DNA of 33,424 nt from a bacterium (GTDB taxonomy: Bacteria; Bacillota_I; Bacilli_A; RF39; UBA660). The stretch spans positions 1 through 33,424 of the forward strand of contig JAQXPH010000025.1 in the NCBI GenBank assembly GCA_029100545.1, in the 5' to 3' direction. The translations under genes were made by a program, and so were the position numbers. How positions within the stretch are numbered: the first letter of the stretch is position 1; every line of letters begins with the position of its first letter. The notes beneath the pieces were generated by a model, which saw only the letters and a list, made by a program, of their open reading frames with translations, ran no database searches and was not told the origin of the DNA. Shown piece after piece: positions 1 to 10,802 of the stretch.

Positions 1-1
1 G

Positions 2-103
2 TTTATAGATGATATTGTATATGACAATAATTATTATAGACCATCATTTGCTTTAAATTATAAAACCCCAATTGAGTACAGAACTCAACTAGGGTTTAAA
101 TAA
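2..103 (+). mobile_element. 3' end of an IS3-family (IS150-like) transposase OrfB, truncated by window edge
   Basis: Frame starting at 2 reads FIDDIVYDNNYYRPSFALNYKTPIEYRTQLGFK*. The 'LNYKTPIEYRTQLGF' ending is typical of the IS3 integrase-core C-terminus. 'ctgtctactttctattgaca' follows (about 118-137) and resembles an IS terminal end. Confidence 0.75.
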
Positions 104-295
104 ATATCTTTTTACTGTCTACTTTCTATTGACAAGTTCAAGTTAGCTCTCTAATCCACTTTTTTAGCTGCCATTTAAGGCTGGCTTCACCTGCTTTTTT
201 TGCTAATAATAGCATTATTATTATATGCATGAATACAAATTGCATAACACAATTTAATCATGCATAGTTAATATATCATAAATATTTTAAAGTGC

Positions 296-3200
296 CTATA
301 TTTTTCTTTCAATATTAATACCAACATTTGCATCATTTAATTTCATATCTTTTGAAATATTTTCATCGAAATTTATTTCTAATGCTAATGTTTCATTTTT
401 TACATAGTCAATATTATCTTTAATAGAACTAGAAAATTCTTCATCAGCATTCATATTAATAATAATTCTATCGGCTATATCAAAATCTTTTTCTTTACGC
501 ATAGCTTGAACTTTTGATACAAATTCTCTAGCATTACCTTCTTTTTTTAGTTCATCAGTAATAACTGCATTTAAAATAACAAAATTACCATTTTCCATGC
601 CAATATCAAAGCCTTCTTTAGCACTATAACGAATATCTACAAGTTCTGGTGTTATATTATAATTTTCATTATTTATATTAAGTTCAATACTTTTTCCTTG
701 TTGAAGTTCATTAATTTCTTTTGAAGATAAATTTAATAATGCTTCTTGATATAATTTCATATTTTTACCAATTACTTTTCCTGCTTCTTTAAAATTTGGT
801 AAAACTTTAAAATTCATATATGTATTAATATCATTAACAAATACTACATTTTTTACATTTAATTCTTCTTTAATTAAATTTACTAAATCACTAAGTATAT
901 TTTCATTTTTACCATCTATTAATACTTCAGATAAAGGTTGACGTACTTTTATTTTATTTTCTTCACGTACAAATCTTCCGATACTTATTAACTGTCTTAC
1001 TAAATCCATTTTTTCCTCTAAAACAGGATTAATTAGCTTTTCATCACATTTTGGATAAGTACTTAAATGAACTGATTTTTCATTTGTTAATTTTTGATAT
1101 ATTTCTTCAGATATAAATGGAGCTAAAGGTGCAATTAATTTAGAAAGACTTACAAGAACTTCATAAGTTGTTTTATAAACAGCTTTTTTCGAAGTACTAA
1201 ATTCACTTCCCCAGAATCTTTTTCGACATCTTCTTATATACCAATTTGATAAATCATCAGAAACAAATGAAGTAATAAATTTAACTACTTTATTTAAATC
1301 ATATTCTTCAAAAGAAGAGTTTACATTTTTAACTAAATTATTATATTTTGAGAGTAACCATTTATCAATTTCTTCAAGTTCATTAAAACTAACATCGCAT
1401 TTTCCAATATCTATATTATCAACATTAGCATATAGACAAAAGAATGAATATGTATTTTTTAATGGATTAATAAATTTAGAATATACTTCTTTTACTCCTT
1501 CTTCATCAAATTTAAGTGGTGTCCAAACTGGTGATGCATAAAGCATGTACCATCTTATTGCATCAGCACCATATTCTTGCATTATATTAATTGGGTCAAT
1601 AATATTACCAGTTGATTTACTCATTTTTTTACCTTTAGCATCAAGCATCATATCATTTACAACTACATTTTTAAAGCTTGATTTACCAGATATAATTGTA
1701 GAAATAACTAATAATACATAGAACCATCCTCTTGTTTGGTCTATACCTTCCGCTATAAAATCAGCAGGAAATTGACTTTCAAAAAGTTCTTTGTTTTCAA
1801 ATGGATAATGATATTGAGCATAAGGCATAGCTCCTGAATCAAACCAAACATCCATAACATCTTTAACTCTTGTCATAGTCTTACCACATTTTGGACAAGT
1901 TAAATGGATATTATCAACATAAGGTCTATGAAGTTCCAAATTTTTGACATCAATATCTTTTTCAACTTTTCTATCATTAAGTTCTTCAACTGAACCAATT
2001 ACATCAAAATGATTACAACTATCACAAACCCAAATAGGAAGTGGACAACCCCAATATCTATTTCTTGAAATTCCCCAATCTATCATATTTTCAAGCCAAT
2101 TATTAAATCTTTTTGTTCCAACATAATCTGGATACCAATTTATGCTTTCATTAGCTTTAATAATTTTATCTTTATATGCAGTTGTTTTTACATACCATGC
2201 AGGTTTTGCATAATAAATAAGTGGGCTTTTACATCTCCAACAATGTGGATAATCATGAGTTAATTTGATCTTTTTAAATAATTTATCATTTTCTTTTAAA
2301 TATTTAATTATTTCAATTTCAAGATCACTATCAGTTACTAGTCTTCCTTTCCAAGGACCAATTTTATAGCATCCATCTTTGCCAACACTTTGAGAAAAAG
2401 ATATACCATTTTCATTACATACTCTATTATCATCAGCACCATAAGCTGGAGCAATATGAACAAGTCCTGTTCCATCTTCTGCGGTAACATAACTATCACA
2501 AACTACTTCAAAAGCTTTACCAGAAACTTCTGCAAAAGGCATTAGTTGTTCATATTTTGTACCTTTTAAATCTATACCTTTAAAAGTTTTAAGGACTTTA
2601 TATTCATCGCCAAGAACTTTTTGAGCAAGAGTAGAACAAACAATAAATTTATATCCCATAGACTCTACTAAAATATAATCATAATCTGGATTTACACAAA
2701 CTGCAACATTATCAATAAGTGTCCACGGAGTTGTAGTCCATACAAGCATATATTCATCTTTACCAACAATTTTAAATGGCACGATTACTGTATTTACTGT
2801 ATCAGATTGATAGCCTTGCGAAACTTCATGACTTGCAAGTTCTGTTCCACATCTTGGGCAATATGGTAAAACTTTAGAACCATAATAAACTAAACCCTTT
2901 TCATGCATTTGTTTTAAAATCCACCATTCACTTTCAATATAATTATTTTCACAAGTAACATATGGATTTTTAGTATCAATAAATTGGCCCATCATTTTTG
3001 TAACTTTATCTACTTCATTAATATTAGTTTTTGTTTCTACATTACATTCTTTACAAAAATTTTCTACACCAAATTTTTCAATATCTGCTTTACCAGAAAA
3101 TCCTAATTTCTTTTCAACATTTACTTCAATAGGTAGACCATGTGTATCTAAACCAATTTTACGTAAAACTTTATATCCATTCATAACTTTATATTTACAA

Positions 3201-3409
3201 AATGAATCTTTAATAGTTTTAGCAAATACATGATGAATTCCAGGTTTTGCATTAGCATATATTGGTCCATCATAAAATACCCAAGTTTTATCTCCTTTAG
3301 TACTTTCCTTTAAAATGTTTTCTTTTTCCCACTTTTCTAAAATATCATTTTCAACTTTAGAAACTTCTCTAGTATCTAGTTTTTTAAATTTTTCCATTTT
3401 TACCTCCAA
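296..3409 (-). CDS. ileS: Isoleucyl-tRNA synthetase
   Basis: 1037 aa; HIGH-like 'GPIYANAKPGIHH', KMSKS motif 'GKKMSKSTGN'; Ile T-box leader upstream. Confidence 0.97.
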   Translation of the reverse strand: MEVKMEKFKKLDTREVSKVENDILEKWEKENILKESTKGDKTWVFYDGPIYANAKPGIHHVFAKTIKDSFCKYKVMNGYKVLRKIGLDTHGLPIEVNVEKKLGFSGKADIEKFGVENFCKECNVETKTNINEVDKVTKMMGQFIDTKNPYVTCENNYIESEWWILKQMHEKGLVYYGSKVLPYCPRCGTELASHEVSQGYQSDTVNTVIVPFKIVGKDEYMLVWTTTPWTLIDNVAVCVNPDYDYILVESMGYKFIVCSTLAQKVLGDEYKVLKTFKGIDLKGTKYEQLMPFAEVSGKAFEVVCDSYVTAEDGTGLVHIAPAYGADDNRVCNENGISFSQSVGKDGCYKIGPWKGRLVTDSDLEIEIIKYLKENDKLFKKIKLTHDYPHCWRCKSPLIYYAKPAWYVKTTAYKDKIIKANESINWYPDYVGTKRFNNWLENMIDWGISRNRYWGCPLPIWVCDSCNHFDVIGSVEELNDRKVEKDIDVKNLELHRPYVDNIHLTCPKCGKTMTRVKDVMDVWFDSGAMPYAQYHYPFENKELFESQFPADFIAEGIDQTRGWFYVLLVISTIISGKSSFKNVVVNDMMLDAKGKKMSKSTGNIIDPINIMQEYGADAIRWYMLYASPVWTPLKFDEEGVKEVYSKFINPLKNTYSFFCLYANVDNIDIGKCDVSFNELEEIDKWLLSKYNNLVKNVNSSFEEYDLNKVVKFITSFVSDDLSNWYIRRCRKRFWGSEFSTSKKAVYKTTYEVLVSLSKLIAPLAPFISEEIYQKLTNEKSVHLSTYPKCDEKLINPVLEEKMDLVRQLISIGRFVREENKIKVRQPLSEVLIDGKNENILSDLVNLIKEELNVKNVVFVNDINTYMNFKVLPNFKEAGKVIGKNMKLYQEALLNLSSKEINELQQGKSIELNINNENYNITPELVDIRYSAKEGFDIGMENGNFVILNAVITDELKKEGNAREFVSKVQAMRKEKDFDIADRIIINMNADEEFSSSIKDNIDYVKNETLALEINFDENISKDMKLNDANVGINIERKI

Positions 3410-3621
3410 TAAAAAAAGGTAGTAACCAAAGGGTGCATTAGCACGGTACCACCTTTATATTTAACTTTTTATGTTAACGCCATTATACGTCCTATTCTAT
3501 TTACTTAAATAGGAAACTAGCAAGTGATCTAAATTATTATCAATTATTAATTTTCACCAACCATTAACTCTCTAAAAATTAAATAATAATTCCGTCTTGT
3601 TCATAATCTTTTAAAACTATA
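3410..3621 (-). promoter_or_regulatory. T-box leader (Ile) of ileS
   Basis: Minus strand shows stem I signature AGAGAGTTAATGGTTGGTGAAAATTAAT, candidate ATC specifier in TTTAGATCACTTG, T-box AGGTGGTACCGTG (3442-3454) and a terminator stem ending in TACTACCTTTTTTT. Confidence 0.93.
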
Positions 3622-3627
3622 AATAAA

Positions 3628-3656
3628 TTATATGATTTTTATTTTTAATTGTCAAA
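3628..3656 (-). promoter_or_regulatory. sigma-A-type promoter for ileS T-box leader
   Basis: Minus strand TTGACA (3651-3656), 17 bp, TATAAT (3628-3633). Confidence 0.85.
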
Positions 3657-3687
3657 TAATTATTTTCAATTCCAATTTTTTTATTAT

Positions 3688-4083
3688 TCATACTTTCTTC
3701 TTATGAAATATAATACAAAATAATGCTAAAATTGTAAAAAAACATAATGTTCCAATTAATGGTGTTATATAACTTTTATCACTTATATCTTTTATTTCTT
3801 TAGCACTATTTACATCTTTAAAAACTGGTGTTTCACTTGTATATTCTTTATTAACAACTAATGTATAAGTTGTAACTTTGTCATCATAAACCTCAATTAA
3901 AACATGATTTTCTCCAGGTGTTAAATTATTATTTCCATAAACAGTTACTGTGCAATTATCACAAGTATCATAGTTAAATACAAGTGTTAATATATCTTTA
4001 TTTACATTTACTACATAATTAAATACTTCACTACTAAAGTCTGGTGAAATTTCACCATTTAATACTTCAAGATTATAAAGCAT
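3688..4083 (-). CDS. Cadherin-like beta-sandwich domain protein with C-terminal TM anchor
   Basis: 'LEVLNGEISPDFSSEVFNYVVNVNKD' fits the cadherin-like repeat pattern; hydrophobic C-terminus followed by HKKKV. Confidence 0.65.
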   Translation of the reverse strand: MLYNLEVLNGEISPDFSSEVFNYVVNVNKDILTLVFNYDTCDNCTVTVYGNNNLTPGENHVLIEVYDDKVTTYTLVVNKEYTSETPVFKDVNSAKEIKDISDKSYITPLIGTLCFFTILALFCIIFHKKKV

Positions 4084-4097
4084 TTTTCTTTTCTCCT

Positions 4098-5186
4098 TTA
4101 AATTAGTTTTATTAATATTTCATTTTGTACATAAATATATTTTTCATTTATAAATATAAAATCATTTTCATAAATAAGTTCATTTAACTTAATTAATTTT
4201 TTTACTTTTTCATTTTCTAATATATTAGTATGATATTTTTCATTAAAATTATTTACATTTATTCCATTTATTTTTCTAAGTCCTAATATAAGACCATATT
4301 TAAAATTATCTTCATTAGTAATTATTTCTTTATTTAATAAATATATTCCTTTTAAATAATCATTTAAATTTCTTGTATTATTATATCTAATATTAGATAT
4401 ATATCCACTTGCCCCTAATCCGAAACCATAATAATATTCATTATTCCAATATACTAAATTATGCTCTGATTCATATCCTTTTTTTGCAAAATTACTTATT
4501 TCATAATGATTAAAACCTTTTTCCTTTAAAAATTTACAAATTATTTTATACATTTTATAATCTAATTTTTCTTTAATTGGTTTTATATTATTAATATAAA
4601 GTACAGTATTTTCTTCTATCATAAGACTATAAGTACTAATATGAGTTATATCTAAAGATGTTAAAAGATTTAAATCATTTAAAAGTATTTTTTCATTTTC
4701 ATTAGGAACTGCATATATTAAATCAACATTGATATTATTAAAGCCAAACTTTTTACATAAATTTATTTTATTTTTTACATCTTCATAATCACAAGTTCTA
4801 TTTAATAATATTAAATTATCTTTATTAAATGATTCAATTCCAATACTTAATCTATTTACTTTACCTTTTTTTAAAATATTTAACAAATTAGAATTTATAT
4901 CATTAATATTACATTCAAAAGTAAATTCATAATTTTTTATAAAATTAAATTTATTAATAATAGTAAATAATTTTTCTAAACATTTTTCACTTAATGAAGA
5001 TGGAGTTCCTCCTCCAATATATAACGTTTTTACTTTAGAACTAATATTATAACTTTTAATTTCTTTTTCTAAAGAATCTAAATATAAATCAACCCATTTT
5101 TCATTATATAAAAGTTTACAAAAATCGCAATATGAACAAATTGATTTACAAAAAGGAATATGGATATAAATACTTACATCATTCAT
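4098..5186 (-). CDS. hemW: Radical SAM heme chaperone HemW (coproporphyrinogen III oxidase-like)
   Basis: N-terminal 'SIYIHIPFCKSICSYCDFCK' radical-SAM CxxxCxxC, 'YIGGGTPSSL'; next to lepA as in other Firmicutes. Confidence 0.92.
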   Translation of the reverse strand: MNDVSIYIHIPFCKSICSYCDFCKLLYNEKWVDLYLDSLEKEIKSYNISSKVKTLYIGGGTPSSLSEKCLEKLFTIINKFNFIKNYEFTFECNINDINSNLLNILKKGKVNRLSIGIESFNKDNLILLNRTCDYEDVKNKINLCKKFGFNNINVDLIYAVPNENEKILLNDLNLLTSLDITHISTYSLMIEENTVLYINNIKPIKEKLDYKMYKIICKFLKEKGFNHYEISNFAKKGYESEHNLVYWNNEYYYGFGLGASGYISNIRYNNTRNLNDYLKGIYLLNKEIITNEDNFKYGLILGLRKINGINVNNFNEKYHTNILENEKVKKLIKLNELIYENDFIFINEKYIYVQNEILIKLI

Positions 5187-5491
5187 CTTTTTTTACAACC
5201 TGAAAATCTACCATCTTCACCTTTAAGTGCTATATTATTCATGGCAAAATTTTTACCACCTTTAATTTTAGCATTATAAAGGTTTTGTTTTCTTTTTTGC
5301 GCTATTACATTATAAGTTTCATAGCCAAGGACTTCCATAGCAAGAGGACAAGTTAAATATCTTCCTACACTTGTTGAACTAATGCCGGTAATATTAGATA
5401 GTTCTATATCAGAATAATTACTTTTCAAAAATAATTTACTTAAAAAAAGAATTTTTATTTTCATTTCTTCTTCTTGTTTTTTACTTCTCAT
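5183..5491 (-). CDS. Small HTH protein, SpoIIID-like sporulation regulator
   Basis: HTH 'YSDIELSNITGISSTSVGRYLTCP' followed by 'RKQNLYNAKIKGGKNFAMNN', resembling SpoIIID C-terminus (…HLRGGEATKLKYK). Confidence 0.55.
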   Translation of the reverse strand: MRSKKQEEEMKIKILFLSKLFLKSNYSDIELSNITGISSTSVGRYLTCPLAMEVLGYETYNVIAQKRKQNLYNAKIKGGKNFAMNNIALKGEDGRFSGCKKR

Positions 5492-5493
5492 TT

Positions 5494-7287
5494 TTACTCC
5501 TCATCACTTAGAATACTTAGAAAGGCTTCTTTTGGTACTTCAACAGAACCTATCATTTTCATTCTTTTCTTTCCTTCTTTTTGTTTTTCAAGTAATTTTC
5601 TTTTTCTTGAAACATCGCCACCATAACATTTAGCTAATACATTTTTTTTCATGGCGCTAACATTTTCTCTTGCAATTATCTTTGACCCAATACTTGCTTG
5701 AATTGGAACTTCAAACATTTGTCTTGGAATTGTTTTTCGTAATTTATTTACAATATCTTTACCCTTTTGATAAGCAAAATCTTCGTGAACTATAACAGAT
5801 AATGCATCAACAATTTGGCCATTTAATAAAATATCCATTTTAACAAGTTTACTTACTCTATAATCACTTATTTCATAATCAAAAGAAGCATAACCTTTTG
5901 TACTACTTTTAAGTTTATCATAAAAATCATAAATTATTTCACCAAGTGGGATATAATAATGAATATTTACTCTAGTTTCATCTATATATTCCGTTGTATC
6001 ATATATACCTCTTTTATTTTGACAAAGTGTCATTATTGGTCCAATAAATTCAGTTGGGGCAATTATATTTGTATAAATATATGGCTCTTTAATATATGAT
6101 ATTTTTACTTTTTCAGGCATTTCATTAGGACTAGATATTTCAATTTCTTCACCAGATGTAAGCATAACTTTATAAACAACTGAAGGACTTGTTGCAATTG
6201 TTTCAAGATTAAATTCTCTTTCAAGTCTAGTTAATATAATATCCATATGTAAAAGTCCTAAAAAACCTACCCTAAAACCAAAACCAAGAGCAATTGATGT
6301 TTCTGGGCTAAAAGTAAGTGCAGCATCATTTAATTTTAACTTTTCTAAAGCTTCTTTTAATTCATCATATTTATTTGTTTCGGTAGGAAATATTCCTGAA
6401 AATACCATTGGTTTCATCTTTTTATAACCTTTTAAAGGTTCAAGTGCTTCATTATTTTCAAGAGTAATTGTATCTCCAACGGCAACTTTTGTAATATCTT
6501 TTATTGCGGCGCAAACATAACCAACCATACCACTGGAAAGTTCAGTTTGACTAATATTTGTTAGACGATTAATTCCTAATTCAGTTACCTCAAAAACGGA
6601 AGATGTTGCCATCATTTTTATTTTATCTTTTACTTTAATTTTTCCATCAACAACTTTAACAAGTAAAACTACTCCCTTATATGGGTCATAATGACTATCA
6701 AAAATTAATGCTCTTAAAGGTTTATCTTCATTAATAACAGGTGCTGGTACTTTTTCAATGACAGTTTCTAAAATTTCTTTTACTCCTAAACCTGTTTTAG
6801 CGCTACAAAGAAGTATTTCATTTTCTTTAAAACCTAAAGAATTTATTAATTCACTTTTTACTTTTTCAACATTTGCATTAGGAAGATCAATTTTATTAAT
6901 AACAGGAATAATTGTTAAATCATTTTCAAGAGCAAGATATAAATTAGCAAGTGTTTGAGCCTCGATTCCTTGAGAAGCATCCACTACTAAAATAGCACCT
7001 TCACAAGAAGCAAGTGAACGTGATACTTCATAAGAAAAATCAACATGACCTGGAGTATCTATTAAATTTAAAATATAATCATTTCCTTGATAATTATAAT
7101 TTAAACTAACTGCATTAAGTTTTATTGTAATACCTCTTTCTTTTTCAAGTTCCATATTATCAAGTATTTGAGTCTCATTATTTCGATTACTATAAGCATT
7201 TGTAAGTTCCAAAAAACGATCTGCTAAAGTACTTTTACCATGATCAATATGAGCAATAATTGAAAAGTTTCTAATATTTGATTTCAT
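5494..7287 (-). CDS. lepA: Elongation factor 4
   Basis: 597 aa; GTPase motifs '[16 protein letters not shown]', '[12 protein letters not shown]', 'NKIDLP'; LepA C-terminal 'KAFLSIL'-type end. Confidence 0.97.
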   Translation of the reverse strand: MKSNIRNFSIIAHIDHGKSTLADRFLELTNAYSNRNNETQILDNMELEKERGITIKLNAVSLNYNYQGNDYILNLIDTPGHVDFSYEVSRSLASCEGAILVVDASQGIEAQTLANLYLALENDLTIIPVINKIDLPNANVEKVKSELINSLGFKENEILLCSAKTGLGVKEILETVIEKVPAPVINEDKPLRALIFDSHYDPYKGVVLLVKVVDGKIKVKDKIKMMATSSVFEVTELGINRLTNISQTELSSGMVGYVCAAIKDITKVAVGDTITLENNEALEPLKGYKKMKPMVFSGIFPTETNKYDELKEALEKLKLNDAALTFSPETSIALGFGFRVGFLGLLHMDIILTRLEREFNLETIATSPSVVYKVMLTSGEEIEISSPNEMPEKVKISYIKEPYIYTNIIAPTEFIGPIMTLCQNKRGIYDTTEYIDETRVNIHYYIPLGEIIYDFYDKLKSSTKGYASFDYEISDYRVSKLVKMDILLNGQIVDALSVIVHEDFAYQKGKDIVNKLRKTIPRQMFEVPIQASIGSKIIARENVSAMKKNVLAKCYGGDVSRKRKLLEKQKEGKKRMKMIGSVEVPKEAFLSILSDEE

Positions 7288-7316
7288 TTAACCACCAAAT
7301 ATTATTATACATAAAG

Positions 7317-7643
7317 TTAAGAAATAAATAAAGACCGTATGAAATCCCAAACATTTTTTACTTTTGAAGAAAAAATACTACTTAATTTATTTGATACTGC
7401 ATTTGCAGTTTTTGTATAAATATTTGAATAATCTTCTTCTTTAGGCAAATATGATATAACATTTACTTCTTTACCATCAGCAATATCTTTTTCAAATTCA
7501 TTTATTTTATTTTGGGTAAAAATAACTTTTTCTCTTATTTTTTTATCATAGTAACCAGTTTCTTTAGCAATAAAAAGGCCACAATATATTAAAAATAATA
7601 ATATTAAAATTTTTGTAAAAGGACTAGTTTTTTTCTCTTTCAT
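7317..7643 (-). CDS. Small single-TM protein, positional equivalent of YqxA (spoIIP-yqxA-lepA order)
   Basis: 108 aa, N-terminal TM; sits between spoIIP and lepA; weak sequence support. Confidence 0.45.
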   Translation of the reverse strand: MKEKKTSPFTKILILLFLIYCGLFIAKETGYYDKKIREKVIFTQNKINEFEKDIADGKEVNVISYLPKEEDYSNIYTKTANAVSNKLSSIFSSKVKNVWDFIRSLFIS

Positions 7644-8485
7644 TATCCCTCCATTATATATCCCACTAAAATTTTAGCAAAAATTTCTAAAGTATTATTT
7701 ACTTCTGTAATAGTATTATATTGACCTCCAACTTCTATTAAAATTGCATTACTACTAAAATCTTGATTATATACTCCGTCTACTCCTACTCCACTTTTTT
7801 TAGTTATACCTCTAGAAAGACAACTATTTATTTTTATTAATCTTTCATTTAAAGAATTAATCATTTTTTCATTTTCTAAATAATTTTTATTTTCTAAACC
7901 TAATACAAATAATATTTTGGCATAACTTTTATTATCAATTACACACGTAGTTTTTTCATAAACTGAAGAATCTCGATGTAAATCAATAAAATATATAAGA
8001 GTAGGATAATTTATTATGCTTTGTTCTAAAAGAATTCTACTTGCCTTATAACTATCTTTATAAGTTAAATTATTTTCATTTAAAATATTTTTTAAAGATT
8101 CATTTTCTACAATTGCTTTAATATCATAATCATTTAAATATTCTTTTAAAATATAACTTGCAAACATTACATTATAATCAAGATTATAACTATTTACTTT
8201 ATCATATAAATAGTTTTCTGTTTGATGAGTATTATAAATATAAACTGTTGGAGATCTTTGATTAGTACTTTCCTCTGTTTCTTTAAAAATAGTTTTTTCA
8301 TTATTTTCTTTTTTTTGAGCTTTACCTAAATAAGTATATGTTAAATATATTAATTTATCTTCATTTATTTTATAATTAGTACGAATTATTTTAATAATTA
8401 TAAGAATTAATATCATTTCTAATAAAAAAATAATAATTTTTCTTTGTATTTTTTTCTTTTTACTTAAACTTTTAAAATGTCCCAT
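7643..8485 (-). CDS. spoIIP: Stage II sporulation protein P-like amidase
   Basis: N-terminal TM; 'PTVYIYNTHQTENY', 'IYFIDLHRDS', 'ILIEVGGQYNT' match the SpoIIP Zn-amidase motif layout. Confidence 0.85.
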   Translation of the reverse strand: MGHFKSLSKKKKIQRKIIIFLLEMILILIIIKIIRTNYKINEDKLIYLTYTYLGKAQKKENNEKTIFKETEESTNQRSPTVYIYNTHQTENYLYDKVNSYNLDYNVMFASYILKEYLNDYDIKAIVENESLKNILNENNLTYKDSYKASRILLEQSIINYPTLIYFIDLHRDSSVYEKTTCVIDNKSYAKILFVLGLENKNYLENEKMINSLNERLIKINSCLSRGITKKSGVGVDGVYNQDFSSNAILIEVGGQYNTITEVNNTLEIFAKILVGYIMEG

Positions 8486-8643
8486 ATAATCACCAATAAA
8501 ATATTAACAAATATTTTTTATATATTTTGTCGAATAATATCACTATTTTATTAATAATTATATTTTAGATAGAAACAAAAATGCTTGCTATTTCATAGTA
8601 CATTTGATAAAATATTTACGTACAAAAAAGGAAGGAAGAAAAA

Positions 8644-8904
8644 ATGGCAAATATTAAAAGTTCAAAAAAAGCAATAAAAGTTATCGCAAAGAAAACTGAA
8701 AATAATCATGAAACTAAAGCTCAAGTTAAAAATTTAATTAAAGATATCGAAAAATTAATCGCTTCAGGTGATAAAGAAAAAGCTACTGAAGTATTTAAAG
8801 TTTTTCAAAAATCTTGTGATAGCGCTGTAAGCAAAGGTTTAATTAAATCTAATACTGCTGACAGACAAAAGAAAAGAATATCATCAAAAATTAAAAATAT
8901 GTAG
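8644..8904 (+). CDS. rpsT: 30S ribosomal protein S20
   Basis: 86 aa basic protein, 'MANIKSSKKAIKV…KGLIKSNTADRQKKRISSKI'; SD GGAAGGAAG upstream; divergent from spoIIP. Confidence 0.95.
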   Translation: MANIKSSKKAIKVIAKKTENNHETKAQVKNLIKDIEKLIASGDKEKATEVFKVFQKSCDSAVSKGLIKSNTADRQKKRISSKIKNM

Positions 8905-8953
8905 TATTTATTTACTACTTTTTTTATTTTCTAATATTTGTTAAAATAAAATT

Positions 8954-9937
8954 ATGAAAAAGATTTTTGTAACAATTATTTGTGTTGTATTTTTATTAAT
9001 TATTTCTTATAAAGAAAACTTTATAAGTGATTTTATATCTAAAAAAATAACTGAAAGTCCAAATCTTATTATAAAAGATAAAAATAAATATTATAAAAAT
9101 GATAATTATTTATTTGTTCAAAATACAGATAACTTTGTTCCTTATTCTTATAATGATTTATTAAATATTATCTATACTTCAATTAATAGTGGTTGGGATA
9201 CTTTTACTTTTTATTGTCCTAGTGAATATACTTCTTGCTTAAAAGATATTGAAAATATTAGTAAAGATGATATTACATTAACACATATTAATAATTATGT
9301 TCATCCATATAATAGTTTTACTAATATTAAAACAAGTATATTAGAGTCTGGCGAGATAACAATTGAAATAAATTATTTATATACTTTAGATCAAATAGAA
9401 AAAATAGATAGTGAAGTTGATAAAATAATAAGTAATCTTATTACTTCAACTCAAACTGATTATGAAAAAATAAAAGTAATTCATGATTATATTATAAATA
9501 ATACAAAATATGATGTTGAAAGAAATCAAAATAAAGATAGTAATTATTTATCATATATTGCTTATGGGCCTTTATTTGAACATATGGCAACATGTAATGG
9601 ATATACAGATTTAATGGCAATATTTTTAACTAAATTTAATATAAAAAATTATAAAATTGCTACAACAAAAGAAAGCATTAGTTCATCATCTAATGGACAT
9701 ATATGGAATGCTGTTTATTTAAATAATCAGTGGCTTCATTTAGATTTAACTTGGGATGACCCAGTAAGTGATGATGGTAAAGATTATTTATATCATAAAT
9801 ATTTTTTAATTGATACAACTACTTTAAATAAAGTTGATTCAGGTAAAGTTGAAATTGAAGAACATAATTTTGATAAAAATTATTATTTAGAATTTAATGA
9901 ATCTATAAATGAACTTATTTCTTCTTCTGTTTCCTGA
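8954..9937 (+). CDS. Membrane-anchored transglutaminase-like domain protein
   Basis: Signal/TM N-terminus; catalytic Cys-His-Asp pattern 'TCNGYTDLMAIF'…'GHIWNAVYLNNQWLHLDLTWDDP'. Confidence 0.8.
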   Translation: MKKIFVTIICVVFLLIISYKENFISDFISKKITESPNLIIKDKNKYYKNDNYLFVQNTDNFVPYSYNDLLNIIYTSINSGWDTFTFYCPSEYTSCLKDIENISKDDITLTHINNYVHPYNSFTNIKTSILESGEITIEINYLYTLDQIEKIDSEVDKIISNLITSTQTDYEKIKVIHDYIINNTKYDVERNQNKDSNYLSYIAYGPLFEHMATCNGYTDLMAIFLTKFNIKNYKIATTKESISSSSNGHIWNAVYLNNQWLHLDLTWDDPVSDDGKDYLYHKYFLIDTTTLNKVDSGKVEIEEHNFDKNYYLEFNESINELISSSVS

Positions 9938-10737
9938 AAATTATCAAAATTTACATTAAACCAATTAACATTAAGTTGATTATTAAACCAGGTATATTGT
10001 CTTTTGACATAATGTCTGGTATTTTTTTTAATATTTTCAATTGCCTTTTCATAAGAAACAAAATTATTAAAATAATCAATTAATTCTTTATAACCAATAG
10101 CTCTTTTTAAGATATTACTATTTGGATATTTTAAATATAAATCTTTAACTTCTTTTTCAAGACCATTATTTAGCATTTTATCAACCCTATTATTAACAGT
10201 TTCATATATTTTTTCTCTAGGAGCAGTAAGTCCTATATATATAACATCATATAAACTTTTATCTTTATTATTTTTATTATCATCTCTTTTTAAATAATTT
10301 ATAAGTCTTACTCTATTATTTTGATGAATATTATTACATCCTTTTTGTTTAGCCATTAAATAAAGCTGTTCATTAGAATATTTTTCAAAGTTTTCCTCAT
10401 TTAATTTATTAAACTTATAATCATAAAATAATGCTTTAATATAAAGACCAGTTCCTCCAACAACGATAATATTTTGGTTTTCATATTCCTTTAAAAGTTT
10501 TCTGGCATCAATTTGATATTCCATAACGCTATAATCTTCATCAGGATTTTTTATATCAAAAAGAAAGTGTTTTCTTTCTCCCATTTCTTCATTTGTTATT
10601 TTAGCACTACCAATATCTAAATATTTATAAATTTGAGTTGCATCAGCATTTAACACTATACCATTATATTTTTCAGCTAAAAACTCACTTAATCTAGTTT
10701 TTCCAATACCTGTTGGACCACACACACATATTATCAT
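9883..10737 (-). CDS. miaA: tRNA dimethylallyltransferase
   Basis: 'IICVCGPTGIGKTRLSEFLA', 'NADATQIYKYLDIGSAKI', 'VVGGTGLYIKALF', 'RHYVKRQYTWF'. Confidence 0.95.
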   Translation of the reverse strand: MIICVCGPTGIGKTRLSEFLAEKYNGIVLNADATQIYKYLDIGSAKITNEEMGERKHFLFDIKNPDEDYSVMEYQIDARKLLKEYENQNIIVVGGTGLYIKALFYDYKFNKLNEENFEKYSNEQLYLMAKQKGCNNIHQNNRVRLINYLKRDDNKNNKDKSLYDVIYIGLTAPREKIYETVNNRVDKMLNNGLEKEVKDLYLKYPNSNILKRAIGYKELIDYFNNFVSYEKAIENIKKNTRHYVKRQYTWFNNQLNVNWFNVNFDNFQETEEEISSFIDSLNSK

Positions 10738-10802
10738 AATTTTTCCTCTTTTTTATTATAATATAATTTGACAAATAAAGAAATATTTTATATATTAAAT
10801 GC

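Noticed and set aside
6758-6958. Plus-strand ORF antisense to lepA
   Set aside because: Shadow ORF in a highly conserved gene.
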